Shown here one piece after another: positions 25,301 to 31,028 of a stretch of DNA of 47,432 nt. A program made the translations under genes and the position numbers. This DNA is from a virus: positions 1 through 47,432 of the IMG/VR virus record IMGVR_UViG_3300046680_000167, one strand, 5' to 3'. Under the pieces are notes generated by a model. That model did no database searches. It was not told the DNA's origin and saw nothing but the letters and a program-made list of their open reading frames with translations. The number at the start of each line of letters is the position of its first letter. The stretch's first letter is position 1.

Positions 25301-25755
25301 GCACCCCAAACGTCGCGTCGACGGCCAACGCGGTCGTATCCACCCAGTTCGGACTTGCGGCCGCGGGTTACGTTACGGCGGGCACGGGCGGCGCAGCGGG
25401 CGCGTCGTCGGGCGGCACGCACGGCGGCGGCGGCGGCGGCGGGGTGGGCGGCGCAAGCGCACCCGGTTGGGGCTTTGCCATCGGCACGCACCCGGTGCCG
25501 CCCGCAACGGGCGCGGGCTCGGGTGCGTCGCAAAACGGCGCGGCGGGCGGTAACGGAAACTCGGCCGGCAACGCAACCAACGGCGGCACGCCCTCGACTA
25601 ACACGGGTACGGGCGACGCCGGCCGAGGCGGTGCGGGCGGCGGCGGCGGCGCGGGCGGCGGCGCGGGCTCGGTTACGGGCGGCACGGGCGGCGCGGGCAC
25701 GGCGGGCGCAGTGGGATCGGCCGGCTTGGTCATGCTCGTGTTAGCCCAAGCGTAA
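22348..25755 (+). CDS. Very large tail fibre/spike with a polyglycine-rich C-terminal region
   Basis: 1135 residues, the longest gene here. Residues 1-150 form an attachment region with HGDHTHALTTGAP and NHAHGTPEF, the metal-site His motifs seen in trimeric fibres. Residues about 155-480 look like a right-handed beta-helix of the pectate-lyase/tailspike kind (LPTGAYVVMPPGVW, RARGIYMRQAVFTRFDNIDI). A lectin-like beta region follows, then a second DYHASQHKHGG segment near 770, and from about 815 to the end an extremely Gly/Ala-rich domain with runs of Gly. Such domains form polyglycine-II bundles in adhesins such as S16 gp38. This is the likely receptor-binding protein. Confidence 0.82.
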   Translation: MSFLDGIASGVARALRVLNAEVDLSAFPTGSTGYVLTLVSPTQARFLATTMGASLTDTPPPAVAVGGSSQVGSSDLAAHGDHTHALTTGAPVDWAPGTTSSPGSGTAVALANHAHGTPEFGVDSGMIVQGNDARFDVPYVHMSQFAPDGIVTTGNFEAALNAAIAYAYGLPTGAYVVMPPGVWPMVGKLVFLTTPPGVEIGLVGAGRTVTTLKWANVTDPLFNCIEINYAGTYTPTFEAFAGAFRDFTIHAGDAYTSRARGIYMRQAVFTRFDNIDIVAFAGNNGTALWQSDVNDDLDPGYNSQNIIFYNVQFASCYTGAHLVGIAPVVFDKCWFNNCFNHAVVLGGGAIGVMAQFHSCMFQGGAAGADPAQPAYIATTSPNPGGNRIKIDGQGYTEGVREWLLDALAPASSYDWFDISGLNYNGVVGGCRVGGPNARLSLTNMRDAPTGPVLVSARMLQTLILDDGVGDPLSTPAKYDIDLYTLEGTTIVGRGRVWGGQVAAAPTLVTLLRPYCSEIFDLRERTLTTLSSGKVTSHLGTMHGDAAVSASLPTSPVYIAADPDFGGNPSMVATKADVSGLLATLSDPPPSGGRAAGLLVVFAATSTDNTGYRRIVVYSGSVASTSVNYCAVGARDPLVPAAADKLYAIVHGNAAGGGTPGWNLVSAHAAGTSPHVVMASQPVWKPLSGNGFELFTLFDDAYAPEISGVEPNPIDAAMNHIQMPLHESGLYASDVKIAFVAVLKRAPGPTVSELIRDAARLEFAPDYHASQHKHGGLDEVATVTPAANAIPKALGTGLLAPGWVPAQVSQVIFDAAGTTTYVVPAGFKVTDAYIAGGAGGGGGGGGGAGGMSAGVNAGGGGGGGAAGGSAVINRIPLAIAAGTSLDIVVGAAGTGGAAGTAGPAGTAAAALGTAGGAGGAGGASSVSITAGALLVSCVGGAGGILGGTPATQTGPGGAGGNSPRAGGTSGNNAGTGGTSGAATAGGTPNVASTANAVVSTQFGLAAAGYVTAGTGGAAGASSGGTHGGGGGGGVGGASAPGWGFAIGTHPVPPATGAGSGASQNGAAGGNGNSAGNATNGGTPSTNTGTGDAGRGGAGGGGGAGGGAGSVTGGTGGAGTAGAVGSAGLVMLVLAQA

Positions 25756-25778
25756 GACTAACAGTCAGATAAGGCGGC

Positions 25779-25819
25779 GGTACATGCGGCGTGATACACT
25801 CACACATGCCGCATGTACC
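25779..25819 (+). promoter_or_regulatory. Hairpin at the start of the holin-like gene
   Basis: 12-bp perfect stem GGTACATGCGGC (25779-25790) / GCCGCATGTACC (25808-25819) with a 17-base loop. The loop holds the GTG at 25791, and the ATG at 25806 runs into the right arm. No T-tract follows, so it is more likely to control translation timing of the lysis gene than to terminate transcription. Confidence 0.6.
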
Positions 25820-26003
25820 TCGACCTGTAACGCCTCGGCGTGTCGAGAGCATTGAGAGTGCGATCGCACACGTGTTTGCATGGTGCGCTCGCATTGAGCG
25901 CCGTCTAAGCTGGATTGCCGCTGTACTGTTGATTAGTTTGTTGATCGTAATCGCGCTTATATGCGTTGGTCTGTTTATTATGGTTAAGGAAAGTTGGATA
26001 TGA
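25806..26003 (+). CDS. Holin-like membrane protein
   Basis: About 65 residues from ATG 25806, or 70 from GTG 25791. A polar N-terminal helix (VESIESAIAHVFAWCARIER) precedes one strong transmembrane segment WIAAVLLISLLIVIALICVG and a short C-terminal tail. This resembles XhlA-type holins: an amphipathic helix and a C-terminal membrane segment, located just upstream of an endolysin. Holins make the inner-membrane lesion that lets the lysin out. The stop overlaps the amidase start as ATGA. A hairpin covers the start region. Confidence 0.68.
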   Translation: MPHVPRPVTPRRVESIESAIAHVFAWCARIERRLSWIAAVLLISLLIVIALICVGLFIMVKESWI

Positions 26004-26569
26004 TGATCGTCGTACCGCCTACCATTAAACATCGCACCCGCGCAGCCGACCCGGCCAACTACTCCAAGATGCGCCGCGAGCCACGCTTGATCGTCATACA
26101 CTCGACCGAGGGTCGCGAGGGCGACGGCGCGACCGACGACAACGTTGCAGCGGGCATTGCCAAACCCAAACCGGCCGGCCAGCGCACCTCGTTTCACGAC
26201 GTGGTCGACGGCGACTCGGTAACGCATTGCGTGCCGTACCTGCTTACGGCTTGGCACGCCGGCCACACGGCTAACCTGATCGGAATCGGCGTCGAGCTGT
26301 GCGGCCGCGCCGACCAAACCCGCGACCAATGGCTGGATGAAACATCCGGCCGCACGCTCGGGATCGCTGCGCGGTTGGTCGGCGAGTTGTGCCGCGAGTT
26401 TAAAATACCCGTCGTGTACCTCGACGCGCCCACGCTCAACGCATCCAACCCGCGCGGCATTACCATGCACCGCGACGTATCGAACGCATGGCATGAGTCA
26501 ACGCATACCGACCCGGGCCCGCACTTTCCTATCGTCGAGTTTATGGACGCGGTGCGCGGCGTGCGTTAG
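26000..26569 (+). CDS. N-acetylmuramoyl-L-alanine amidase endolysin
   Basis: 189 residues from ATG 26000, with AAGGA about ten bases upstream. It has the type-2 amidase/PGRP fold: LIVIHSTEG with the first zinc histidine near residue 32, SFHDVVDG, LLTAWHAGH, and IGVELCG. The C-terminal HTDPGPHFP supplies the third ligand region and ends the domain. It cleaves the amide bond between muramic acid and the stem peptide. There is no signal peptide, so export depends on the holin-like protein upstream. A strong terminator follows 35 bases later. Confidence 0.92.
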   Translation: MMIVVPPTIKHRTRAADPANYSKMRREPRLIVIHSTEGREGDGATDDNVAAGIAKPKPAGQRTSFHDVVDGDSVTHCVPYLLTAWHAGHTANLIGIGVELCGRADQTRDQWLDETSGRTLGIAARLVGELCREFKIPVVYLDAPTLNASNPRGITMHRDVSNAWHESTHTDPGPHFPIVEFMDAVRGVR

Positions 26570-26603
26570 GTCTTAGGCGTCCGACAATCCAATCGACGGC
26601 GAG

Positions 26604-26640
26604 ACCCGCTAACACACTTAGGTGTTAGCGGGTTTTGTTT
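26604..26640. terminator. Strong terminator at the end of the late operon
   Basis: 12-bp perfect stem ACCCGCTAACAC / GTGTTAGCGGGT with a 6-base loop ACTTAG, followed by TTTGTTT on the plus strand. It ends the rightward morphogenesis-lysis operon. The leftward gene at 26625-26879 also ends inside its right arm, so it separates converging transcripts. Confidence 0.93.
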
Positions 26641-26879
26641 TGCCGAGGGCCCGCCGCCCACAGCTGGATTGTCACGTCGCGCGCGTACCGGCCGACGTAG
26701 TGCGCGGTCGGGTCGGGATAACCGATCGCCCAACCGAGCGCGAATAACACCCGCTCGTAATCGTACTTGCCGTTGAGCGCGACATAGATTTGTCGAGCGG
26801 TCATAGGCCCGCGGCGCTGCAATACGGCCGTAACCGCGGCGCCGACTGTTGGTATGTCGTCGGTTTCATTTCCTGGCAT
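26625..26879 (-). CDS. Small winged-helix-like protein
   Basis: 84 residues starting MPGNETDDIP at 26879; the longer in-frame reading upstream is Arg-rich shadow sequence and rejected. The segment VGAAVTAVLQRRGPMTARQI then YVALNGKYDYERVLFAL looks like a winged-helix domain as found in small phage regulators. Its stop codon is within the late-operon terminator. It is the last gene of a short leftward group that includes the tRNA-like gene. Confidence 0.65.
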   Translation of the reverse strand: MPGNETDDIPTVGAAVTAVLQRRGPMTARQIYVALNGKYDYERVLFALGWAIGYPDPTAHYVGRYARDVTIQLWAAGPRQNKTR

Positions 26880-26986
26880 CGGTCTCTGAACTCGCGGGCG
26901 ACGGCTAGAAACGCGCACACGCCAAATATTACTATCACGAGGATTAGAAAATATGTGGCGTCGTCGTCGTCGTCGGGTGGAGGCAT
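26801..26986 (-). CDS. Small membrane protein
   Basis: 61 residues: an acidic N-terminus MPPPDDDDD, one clear transmembrane segment TYFLILVIVIFGVCAFLAVA, then a charged cytoplasm-like tail. It overlaps the beginning of the 26625-26879 gene by 79 bases in another frame, which lowers confidence in its C-terminal part. No good ribosome binding site is visible. It could be a superinfection-exclusion or lysis-related protein. Confidence 0.45.
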   Translation of the reverse strand: MPPPDDDDDATYFLILVIVIFGVCAFLAVAREFRDRCQEMKPTTYQQSAPRLRPYCSAAGL

Positions 26987-26998
26987 ATATATGAAAAC

Positions 26999-27049
26999 GA
27001 CGGCGCCGAGCTATCACGGGGGGGGGTGTGATTTTAGCTCGACGCCGTC
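26999..27049 (-). terminator. Terminator following the tRNA-like gene
   Basis: Arms 26999-27012 and 27036-27049 pair over 14 positions in the leftward RNA, with one U-G wobble at the single non-complementary base, and an inner AUCAC/GUGAU stem closes a loop containing a run of nine C. The leftward transcript continues with GUUUUC, a short U-rich tail. The wobble favours the leftward direction. Confidence 0.72.
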
Positions 27050-27053
27050 GCAG

Positions 27054-27136
27054 TGGAGTGTCCTAGAATCGAACTAGGTAGGCCGTTAGACAGTTGGTGT
27101 ATAACCAACCCTCGCGCCGTACGAGACTAACACTCC
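27054..27136 (-). tRNA. tRNA-like gene, anticodon AUA (would read UAU, Tyr)
   Basis: Leftward cloverleaf of 83 nt. The acceptor stem GGAGUGU/ACACUCC is perfect, followed by A73. The T arm is CCUAG-UUCGAUU-CUAGG. The anticodon stem GUUGG/CCAAC has a seven-base loop UUAUACA, giving AUA at positions 34-36. The variable region of 14 nt can form a small stem (GUC/GGC), as in class II tRNAs such as tRNA-Tyr. The D arm (UCUCG/CGAGG with a UACGGCG loop) is set off by an extra base. CCA is not encoded. A34 in a two-codon box is very unusual, so it may be a divergent phage tRNA, a decayed one, or an att-site remnant near the integrase. Confidence 0.65.
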
Positions 27137-27239
27137 GATATGGATTGGGCCATGCAGTCGGCGGCGGCATGTTATCGATCTGTGACGGCATGACCCGCCC
27201 GAGTTTCCAACGCCCATCGCCGACCGCAAGGCCCGCACA

Positions 27240-27683
27240 CTATGAGTCCGACCCGTGTATCGCGTCAAGCGCGGCGCGCAAGGCGTTGCGTTCAATTCGC
27301 AACACCCGCACCTCACGGCGCAAATCAACGATCGTCGTCGAGTCGTCGACCCGGGACACGTGCGCTTTGACGGCGGCCGTCGTCGCGTTGCCGAGGTCTA
27401 TGTACTCGACTTGCGACGGACGCTTGGCGACGGCCGCACGCGCGGCGGGCTTGGGTTTGCGGCCGGGCTTTTTACGTTTGGCGGCTAGGATCGCCTTGGC
27501 CTCGGCGGGCGGCTTGGGCCGCTCGGCTGCGGGCTCTTTACCTTGCGCGCGGCGTACTGAAACCAAGTGGTATACGGTCGACTCACCGACCTTTAGACGC
27601 TTAGATATAGCTGTCGCAGGCCAACCCTTATCAAATAGGGTTAGTACCTCGTCGCGGCGCTCATTGGATTCTGACAGTGTCAT
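27240..27683 (-). CDS. HTH DNA-binding protein with basic linker and coiled coil
   Basis: 147 residues from ATG 27683, with GAGG five bases upstream. N-terminal helix-turn-helix: RRDEVLTLFDKGWPATAISK then LKVGESTVYHLV. A Lys/Pro/Ala-rich basic linker (KRKKPGRKPKPAAR) follows, then a C-terminal helix with heptad-like leucines (IVDLRREVRVLRIERNALRA). The design suits a dimeric repressor or nucleoid-type regulator. It lies between the tRNA-like gene and a small leftward gene, both probably co-transcribed. Alternatively it could be a transposase-like resolvase HTH; no catalytic domain is present. Confidence 0.72.
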   Translation of the reverse strand: MTLSESNERRDEVLTLFDKGWPATAISKRLKVGESTVYHLVSVRRAQGKEPAAERPKPPAEAKAILAAKRKKPGRKPKPAARAAVAKRPSQVEYIDLGNATTAAVKAHVSRVDDSTTIVDLRREVRVLRIERNALRAALDAIHGSDS

Positions 27684-27695
27684 GCATGCCTCGGA

Positions 27696-27995
27696 TTAGT
27701 AGTGTTGTGTCTCTTTAGATGGGTCGCCGCCATCGCGACGACGCCCGGTCATTATATCCCGATGCCAACCGACGAGCGGATCGCCCTCGCCCGACCACTC
27801 GGCGGCGGCCGCTAACGCGATTAGCGGGTCGGCGTAACAGAAGCCGCGCTCAAAAGTCGGCATGTCGCTCGACCCGTAACAAAGCCGAGCCTTGCCAAAC
27901 GCCATTGGCCAAACGCTAACCGCCCAACCGTCGCCCAAGTCGCGCCAATAGAGCGAGCCCTCGGCCAGTGGGTTGGTTTTTTCGTCGCGTGTCAT
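27696..27995 (-). CDS. Small hypothetical protein
   Basis: 99 residues beginning MTRDEKTNPL. It is Trp/Tyr-rich (SLYWRDLGDGWAVSVWPM, FGKARLCYGSS), ends in a polar Arg/Gly-rich tail and looks like a compact globular protein, similar to short accessory proteins found near phage integrases. It is transcribed divergently from the integrase; the intervening 143 bases hold promoter-like sequences for both. Function unknown. Confidence 0.68.
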   Translation of the reverse strand: MTRDEKTNPLAEGSLYWRDLGDGWAVSVWPMAFGKARLCYGSSDMPTFERGFCYADPLIALAAAAEWSGEGDPLVGWHRDIMTGRRRDGGDPSKETQHY

Positions 27996-28026
27996 GTCCG
28001 TACCCCCGTGTCAAATCTGCAAAACG

Positions 28027-28056
28027 CGTATAACGCGCACGTTTAGTCGTTTGCAA
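28027..28056 (-). promoter_or_regulatory. Candidate leftward promoter with operator-like half-site
   Basis: In the leftward direction TTGCAA (28051-28056) is followed after 18 bases by TATACG (28027-28032). The same TATACG is part of CGTATAAC, the element found in the immunity-region operators. Read rightward, ATAAC-N6-GTTTA (28030-28045) is one imperfect copy of ATAAC-N6-GTTAT. It would drive the 27696-27995 gene group and may be repressor-controlled. Confidence 0.4.
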
Positions 28057-28075
28057 CGTAGTTGTTGTGCGCACA

Positions 28076-28104
28076 TTGATAATCGGCGCGACACGTACAA
28101 AATA
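28076..28104 (+). promoter_or_regulatory. Candidate integrase promoter
   Basis: TTGATA (28076-28081) and AAAATA (28099-28104) are separated by 17 bases, a sigma70-like layout, with the expected start about 28 bases before the integrase ATG. A small CGGC/GCCG stem lies in the leader. Prediction from consensus only. Confidence 0.42.
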
Positions 28105-28138
28105 GAGAACGGCAAAACGCCGCCCGATAGGAGTGCGC

Positions 28139-29686
28139 ATGGCTCGCCCGGCTAGTGGATTGATTACTGTTGACCGCCAAGGGATCGCGATCGCGCGTGT
28201 GACGCTTGCAAAAGGCGTCGCGCGTATCTCGGTAAGGTTACATCGCTCGGTAGACGCCGAGGGTGTGTGCGAGGTGTGCTTGGTACACGTCGTCGAGCAC
28301 GCGCGAGAACTGTTTGCGCGCGCCGCGTTGACCCGCGATGAGATCCGCGACGCGCTGTCGGCGGCGTGCGCTAAAGCCGTCGTGTGTCGCACCGTCGCCC
28401 AAATGCAAGCGTATTGGGAAGGCGTGCGCGCGCGCGATATCGTCGCACGGTTGGCGCGGCCGGCCGCCATGCCGACCTTTAAAGACGTCGCCGACATGTG
28501 GTTGACGGGTAAGGTCAAAGCCGACCACCCGGGGATAAAGATGCGCGGCACTGTCGGCGTACGCCAAGCGCGGGCAAAGTTGACGACGTACGCACACCCG
28601 CTAATCGGTCACATACCCGTCGACCAAATCGAAGGCAAACACCTCGCTATGGTGTTTGGGTCGGCTACCGCACGCGCCAACCTATCCGACCTTACGCGTG
28701 TCAATTTGTGGGACATATGCGCGCGCGTCGTATCTCTCGCGCATGAGCCGCTAAAGCTAATCGAACGTAGCCCAATCACTAAGTACGACCGACCGACGGC
28801 TACAGGGCGACGACGCGCCGCACTTGAGCCGCAAGACGACGCCGACCTCATGCGCTCGCCCGCCACGCACATACACGATCGCGTGTGGTGGGGTTTCCTC
28901 GCGCGTGAAGGCACGCGCGTACGTGAGCTGTCGTGTCTCAAGTGGTCGGCGCTGTCGTCGACGTCCGACATACTCACGATTTGGATGCATAAGACACAGC
29001 GTCAAGGCAAGTGGAAGCTCAACGCCGACACGGCCGCCGCACTGCGCGCGTACCGGGTGCTGTGCGGCAACCCACCCGCCGACTCGTACATGTTCCGGCC
29101 GACGGTGTCGGCGTCGGGTCAAGCGGCCGCTTACCGTCGAGCGCTTGAGTTGGCCGGCGTACGCACACGTCGACCCGAGCTGTGGGAGGATGACGACACG
29201 ACGGGCAACGTGCGCGCACACGACTTGCGCGCACTGATGGTAACCATGGCGTTGGCCGACGAGCGGCCCGACTCGTACATACGTGAGCGCACGGGTCACA
29301 AGTCCGAGCGCATGATCAAAACGTACGACCGCGACGCCGAGCTGTACCGTGCCAACGGTTGGCGGCGCTTGGTCGGCATGGTCGAGGCAATACCCGAGCT
29401 CGCGGCCGTGGCACGCGGCGAGGTCGTCGAGTTGGCGCCCATACGAGATAGCCTCGGCCGAGTGCGTAACCGGCCCGGCGTCGCACCGTCGAGGTCGGCC
29501 GCCGCCCGCAAGGCGTACCGTCAAAAACTGCGCGAGCGCGAGCGGTCGGGCGTATACACGGCGTCGCGATCGCCTGCTACGCGTCGCGCCAAGTATCGCG
29601 CGGTAAAGCCGAATAAAGCCAAGCCCGATATTGCCATCGCTGAAATCGTAGCAATTCCAAATACATCTGATTATGCCGCGGAATAG
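28139..29686 (+). CDS. int: Tyrosine recombinase (phage integrase)
   Basis: 515 residues from ATG 28139, with AGGAG five bases upstream (a GTG at 28133 overlaps that ribosome binding site and is rejected). Catalytic elements are AREGTRVREL (first Arg near residue 259), a Lys in MHKTQRQGKW, AHDLRALMVT (H-x-x-R near 360), GHKSERM and the nucleophile Tyr in IKTYDRD near 396. An N-terminal SAM-like DNA-binding domain precedes them. An extra basic tail of about 100 residues follows the catalytic domain. It integrates and excises the phage at a host att site. The excisionase-like HTH at 31029-31271 may be its partner. Confidence 0.9.
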   Translation: MARPASGLITVDRQGIAIARVTLAKGVARISVRLHRSVDAEGVCEVCLVHVVEHARELFARAALTRDEIRDALSAACAKAVVCRTVAQMQAYWEGVRARDIVARLARPAAMPTFKDVADMWLTGKVKADHPGIKMRGTVGVRQARAKLTTYAHPLIGHIPVDQIEGKHLAMVFGSATARANLSDLTRVNLWDICARVVSLAHEPLKLIERSPITKYDRPTATGRRRAALEPQDDADLMRSPATHIHDRVWWGFLAREGTRVRELSCLKWSALSSTSDILTIWMHKTQRQGKWKLNADTAAALRAYRVLCGNPPADSYMFRPTVSASGQAAAYRRALELAGVRTRRPELWEDDDTTGNVRAHDLRALMVTMALADERPDSYIRERTGHKSERMIKTYDRDAELYRANGWRRLVGMVEAIPELAAVARGEVVELAPIRDSLGRVRNRPGVAPSRSAAARKAYRQKLRERERSGVYTASRSPATRRAKYRAVKPNKAKPDIAIAEIVAIPNTSDYAAE

Positions 29687-29803
29687 AAGCACTATTTCAT
29701 GCACGCCCGTAAGTGTACGAAAGCGTTGAAAGTATTCATGACCGCCCAAATCACAACTCTACTTGAGCGCTAGCAACGCTCGGTAACGCCACGACGACGG
29801 CTA

Positions 29804-29846
29804 AACGGCCCGCAACATGATCGTGTTGCGGGCCGTTGCTTTGTGT
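29804..29846 (+). terminator. Terminator after the integrase
   Basis: 14-bp stem AACGGCCCGCAACA (29804-29817) / TGTTGCGGGCCGTT (29824-29837) with a 6-base loop TGATCG, followed by GCTTTGTG. It lies 118 bases after the integrase stop. The sequence between stop and hairpin (29687-29803) has no gene; it is less GC-rich than its surroundings and could contain attP. Confidence 0.85.
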
Positions 29847-29908
29847 GGCCTAATAATCGTGTGCGCGGCGATAACAAAACCCCGTCGCGGCAACATGAGG
29901 TACCCGTC

Positions 29909-30127
29909 ATGACGTCCATACCTGCCATCGCCACGCTATCGCCCGCAACCATCGCCGCGGCAACGGTGCGTGCCGCCGTCAACGCAGATCGGTTGCTCGC
30001 TTGGATGCGCGCATACTTGCCGACCGACCAAGCCGACGCGCTCGTCGAGTACGCGTGCGCTGCATACGCGCACGGCAACGGCTTGCTTGAGTCGACCGAC
30101 GACGTCGACGACGAGGTCGCGCAGTGA
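29909..30127 (+). CDS. Small hypothetical helical protein
   Basis: 72 residues from ATG 29909, preceded by GAGGT seven bases upstream; the longer in-frame reading from 29843 is rejected on this basis. Sequence is Ala-rich and helical (SPATIAAATVRAAVNADRLL, then LVEYACAAYAHGNGLL) with an acidic tail. First of five closely coupled small genes between two terminators. A GATAACAAAAC half-operator-like sequence lies at 29870-29880, upstream of it. Confidence 0.62.
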   Translation: MTSIPAIATLSPATIAAATVRAAVNADRLLAWMRAYLPTDQADALVEYACAAYAHGNGLLESTDDVDDEVAQ

Positions 30128-30342
30128 AAGGCGATCGCGCTCGCATCATCCGCGCAATGCTGCGCGCGGGTCACTCGGATCAAGAGATCCTCGACGAGCT
30201 CGGATGCTCGCGCCAAGCGATCGCGTCGGCTCGCAAACACGAGCCGCGCGACGCTGTCGTCGGTCGTCTTGAGCTTACGATCGCAGATCTAAAACAGCGT
30301 GTTTTACAGCTCGAAACGACGATCGCGAGTTACCACAAATGA
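30124..30342 (+). CDS. Small HTH plus coiled-coil protein
   Basis: 72 residues from GTG 30124, overlapping the previous stop (GTGA). A resolvase/transposase-type helix-turn-helix (HSDQEILDELGCSRQAIASA) is followed by a coiled-coil C-terminus (LELTIADLKQRVLQLETTIA). It is probably a dimeric DNA-binding regulator. It is ATGA-coupled to a small membrane protein. Confidence 0.65.
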   Translation: MKGDRARIIRAMLRAGHSDQEILDELGCSRQAIASARKHEPRDAVVGRLELTIADLKQRVLQLETTIASYHK

Positions 30343-30500
30343 CCGACGGTGGACTCATCATCGCGGGCATCGCAATCGGGCTCGGACTGCGATCGCTCGG
30401 CACGGGCATCGCGCTCGGGCTCGTGAAAGTTGCCGAGGCGATCCAGGCGGCCGCACTCGCGCGCGTCGCCGTGCGATTGTCCGAGGTCAACAACCCATGA
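30339..30500 (+). CDS. Small hydrophobic protein
   Basis: 53 residues, ATGA overlaps on both sides. The N-terminal two thirds is one long hydrophobic/glycine-rich segment (LIIAGIAIGLGLRSLGTGIA) followed by an amphipathic Ala/Val-rich helix. Likely a membrane peptide; possible roles include exclusion or holin-like activity, but nothing specific is seen. Confidence 0.58.
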   Translation: MTDGGLIIAGIAIGLGLRSLGTGIALGLVKVAEAIQAAALARVAVRLSEVNNP

Positions 30501-30784
30501 CCGCCCATTTTAACCCGGCCGATCTAACCGAGCGCGACGTCGCCCGCGTGCTGTACGACGCCCGCGAGCGCGTGTTTGGGCTCGGGCTCAACGACGTCGT
30601 GCACGCGCTCGGTCACGGCGCGCCCGGCCGCGCTGTCGTGTACAGCGTCCTACAAATGTTTGTATCGCTCGGACTTGTAAACTCAACGTCGACATACCCG
30701 CGCTACATGCACCCGCCCGAGCCGGTGTACTGGTTGACCGCCGAGGGTGTCGCAGCATGGGAGATCGTACGACATGAAGTTTGA
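30497..30784 (+). CDS. Small winged-helix-like protein
   Basis: 95 residues from ATG 30497 (MTAHFNPADL), overlapping the previous stop. The arrangement GLNDVVHALGHGAPGRAVVY, then LGLVNSTST, then EPVYWLTAEGVAAWEIVRHE resembles a winged-helix domain with a beta wing near the end. It is the fourth gene of the set between integrase and the 30950 terminator. Probably a regulator; function unknown. Confidence 0.62.
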   Translation: MTAHFNPADLTERDVARVLYDARERVFGLGLNDVVHALGHGAPGRAVVYSVLQMFVSLGLVNSTSTYPRYMHPPEPVYWLTAEGVAAWEIVRHEV

Positions 30785-30935
30785 AGCCGTACTGTTGGTG
30801 TTGTTGGGCGTGGCTTTGGGCGTCGCGGCGTCGGGCGCGCACGTGTCGGCCGATGCGGGCGGCATGACCGAGCGGCAAGCCGAGCGCATAGCGTCGGCGC
30901 TAGAACGAATGGAGCGACAGTGTGGGCGGCGGTAA
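30774..30935 (+). CDS. Small membrane-anchored or secreted peptide
   Basis: 53 residues from ATG 30774, overlapping the previous gene by 11 bases. The N-terminus KFEAVLLVLLGVALGVAASG is a signal-anchor-like hydrophobic segment with an Ala/Gly end; the rest is a charged helix (MTERQAERIASALERMERQ). It could be exported or anchored in the inner membrane. A terminator follows 14 bases later. Confidence 0.6.
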   Translation: MKFEAVLLVLLGVALGVAASGAHVSADAGGMTERQAERIASALERMERQCGRR

Positions 30936-30949
30936 GCTTAAAAGCCAAA

Positions 30950-30983
30950 CGGCGGGCTAGGGACACAACCCCCTAGCCCGCCG
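30950..30983. terminator. Bidirectional terminator between converging operons
   Basis: 13-bp stem CGGCGGGCTAGGG (30950-30962) / CCCTAGCCCGCCG (30971-30983) with an 8-base loop. Read leftward the stem is followed by TTTGGCTTTT, a good U-tract, so it mainly ends the long leftward recombination operon. It also lies just after the rightward small-gene set. Confidence 0.87.
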
Positions 30984-31028
30984 CATGCATGACCCAGCTC
31001 GTCGCAAAGAAGACCAGACACACGCACC

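Noticed and set aside
24645-25733. Long leftward Pro/Ala-rich reading frames opposite the fibre gene
   Set aside because: They are the antisense of the Gly-rich GGCGGC repeats; no ribosome binding sites, and the amino-acid composition is purely a mirror of the sense codons.
22348-25755. CRISPR array or satellite repeats in the glycine-rich region
   Set aside because: The repeats are irregular codon-level GGC/GCG runs within one open frame, without fixed-length repeats and spacers. No CRISPR array was seen anywhere in the window.
27018-27026. Run of nine G as an assembly error or G-quadruplex
   Set aside because: It forms the loop of the leftward terminator at 26999-27049; one run alone does not make a quadruplex, and an error cannot be shown.
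27094-27699. 201-codon rightward frame
   Set aside because: It runs antisense through the tRNA-like gene and the HTH gene 27240-27683 and has Arg/Ser-rich shadow composition.
28105-28125. Small CGGC/GCCG stem before the integrase as a terminator or riboswitch
   Set aside because: Stem of four to five base pairs only; too weak to support a call beyond part of the leader.
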